A DNA stretch of 5,384 bases from an uncultured Odoribacter sp. (lineage in GTDB: Bacteria; Bacteroidota; Bacteroidia; Bacteroidales; Marinifilaceae). The DNA lies in assembly GCA_947176455.1 (NCBI GenBank), contig CAMWQQ010000137.1, positions 1 through 5,384 on the forward strand, given 5' to 3'. Below are positions 4,415 to 5,384 of this stretch, in pieces. The notes beneath the pieces are model-generated. The model searched no databases and had not been told where the DNA came from. It was given only the letters and a program-made list of their open reading frames with translations. The translations under genes and the position numbers were made by a program. How positions within the stretch are numbered: position 1 is the first letter of the stretch; each line of letters begins with the position of its first letter.

Positions 4415-5384
4415 ATGAAAACAGCAGTACGGTTGGAGGATTTGAGGAATATAAGGATTGAGGATTATGCCTATGAACTACCCGAGGAAAGGATTGCCCG
4501 GTTTCCGTTGGCGGAACGAGAGGCGTCCAAGTTATTGATTTATCGGGACGACAGGATAACCGCAGGACGGTTTGCCGATGTCGTGACGTTGCTGGAGCCG
4601 GGACAACTGCTCGTTTTTAACAATACGAAAGTGATTCATGCCCGTCTCTTTTTCCGGAAGTCCACCGGGGCGGTCATTGAGGTATTTTGCCTGGAACCTT
4701 GTCATCCTGCCGACTATGCGCGTAATTTTGCTTCCCGGGGTGCGTGTGAATGGAGTTGTCTGGTGGGTAATTTGAAAAAATGGAAGGAGGGGGAACTGGA
4801 ATGTCGCTTCGGGCATGAGGGAAGAGAATATGTGTTGAAGGCGGAAAAGCGGGAACAGGTTCGGGGCGAGGTCGTCGTGCATTTCAGTTGGGATGACGAT
4901 TTGACGTTCAGCGAGGTGTTGGAAGCGTGCGGTCGCATACCGATTCCGCCTTACCTGAACCGGGATTCCGAGGCTTCGGATGAAGTGCGCTATCAAACGG
5001 TCTATTCCAAGGAGGAGGGGTCGGTTGCCGCTCCTACGGCGGGATTGCATTTCACGGACGAGATATTGCAGGCGCTTCGGGAGAAGGGCGTACGGACATC
5101 AGAGGTGACTTTGCATGTCGGGGCGGGCACTTTTCGTCCGGTGAAGGCGGAAACGATTGGCGGGCATGATATGCACACGGAACACCTGGTGATTTCTAGA
5201 CCGCTGGTGGAGAGCCTGAAACGAAAAGAGAAAGAAGTGGTAGCAGTGGGAACCACTTCCGTTCGGACGTTGGAAAGTTTGTATTGGATGGGTGTGAAAC
5301 GTCTGGAAGGAATGGAGGAGTTTTTTGATTTGGAGCAGTGGGAGGCGTATACCTTGCCTTCGCATTATACCTTGCAACAAGCCA
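4415..5384 (+). CDS. queA: QueA-family S-adenosylmethionine:tRNA ribosyltransferase-isomerase, long form (truncated by window edge)
   Basis: QueA transfers and isomerises the ribosyl group of S-adenosylmethionine onto 7-aminomethyl-7-deazaguanine in tRNA, making epoxyqueuosine and releasing adenine and methionine. The visible 323 residues carry the family landmarks in order: YELPEERIARFPLAEREASK (20-39), VFNNTKVIHARL (67-78), GRIPIPPYLNR (173-183), YQTVYS (193-198), GSVAAPTAGLHFT (202-214), LHVGAGTFRPV (233-243), HDMHTE (251-256) and VGTTSVRTLES (278-288). Two traits separate it from canonical QueA of about 345 residues. After W113 it has CLVGNLKKWKEG where canonical proteins usually have an LVKP-type motif. 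After the TSVRTLES block comes a stretch (289-323) unlike the canonical GWTDLFIYPGY continuation. I remember a longer QueA-like paralogue of about 400 residues in Bacteroidota, and this resembles it. Canonical activity is therefore likely but not certain. The start has a good AT-rich leader and a promoter match. No stop codon is seen before the edge. Confidence 0.88.
   Translation, partial: MKTAVRLEDLRNIRIEDYAYELPEERIARFPLAEREASKLLIYRDDRITAGRFADVVTLLEPGQLLVFNNTKVIHARLFFRKSTGAVIEVFCLEPCHPADYARNFASRGACEWSCLVGNLKKWKEGELECRFGHEGREYVLKAEKREQVRGEVVVHFSWDDDLTFSEVLEACGRIPIPPYLNRDSEASDEVRYQTVYSKEEGSVAAPTAGLHFTDEILQALREKGVRTSEVTLHVGAGTFRPVKAETIGGHDMHTEHLVISRPLVESLKRKEKEVVAVGTTSVRTLESLYWMGVKRLEGMEEFFDLEQWEAYTLPSHYTLQQA

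Noticed and set aside
4532..5050. A 172-codon minus-strand open frame antisense to queA
   Set aside because: It overlaps the conserved QueA core on the other strand and has a low-complexity, shadow-like composition with no recognised motif.
1..5384. Search for CRISPR arrays, tRNA or rRNA genes, insertion sequences, attachment sites, toxin-antitoxin or defence genes
   Set aside because: No spaced identical repeats, transposase-like reading frame, RNA-gene signature or recognisable defence family was seen. Almost all of the sequence is accounted for by housekeeping genes.

Overview
The window looks like ordinary chromosomal DNA from a member of the Bacteroidota, most likely the order Bacteroidales. 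Three things point there: protein families typical of that phylum (DUF5606, the short single-domain AMP nucleosidase, the long-form QueA-like protein and the DUF1573-YajC-YbbR-CoaE block), the lack of convincing Shine-Dalgarno sequences, and intergenic matches to the Bacteroides promoter consensus (TTTG at -33, TAnnTTTG at -7). The genus cannot be fixed from the sequence.

Layout. Seven genes run leftward (minus strand) and one runs rightward. In transcription order on the minus strand they are AMP nucleosidase (amn, 4184-3414), a DUF1573 lipoprotein (3382-2981), yajC (2940-2629), a YbbR-like membrane protein (2566-1577), coaE (1575-976), a DjlA-type membrane J-protein (957-205), and the first 39 codons of a DUF5606 protein (117-1, cut by the window edge). 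Gaps from amn to djlA are 31, 40, 62, 1 and 18 bases, so these genes may form one transcription unit. The DUF5606 gene has its own candidate promoter in an 87-base gap. On the plus strand, a queA-family gene starts at 4415 and runs off the right edge.

The 230 bases between amn and queA (4185-4414) are the most structured non-coding part. They hold a near-palindrome at 4321-4347 whose two arms each supply a TTTG, placed as -33 elements for divergent promoters. A duplicated promoter core reads CTTATTCGTATCTT, and a six-copy 9-bp tandem repeat lies in the predicted amn leader.

Functionally the minus-strand block mixes envelope biogenesis (YajC with the Sec translocon, a DUF1573 lipoprotein, a YbbR-like protein, a membrane-anchored DnaK co-chaperone) with basic metabolism (the last step of CoA synthesis, and AMP breakdown). 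The two divergent genes share one chemical product: AMP nucleosidase releases adenine from AMP, and QueA-type enzymes release adenine from S-adenosylmethionine. I found no mobile element, CRISPR array, RNA gene, or evidence of a new multi-gene system. The points worth following up are the divergent promoter architecture, the leader repeat and the divergent QueA paralogue.
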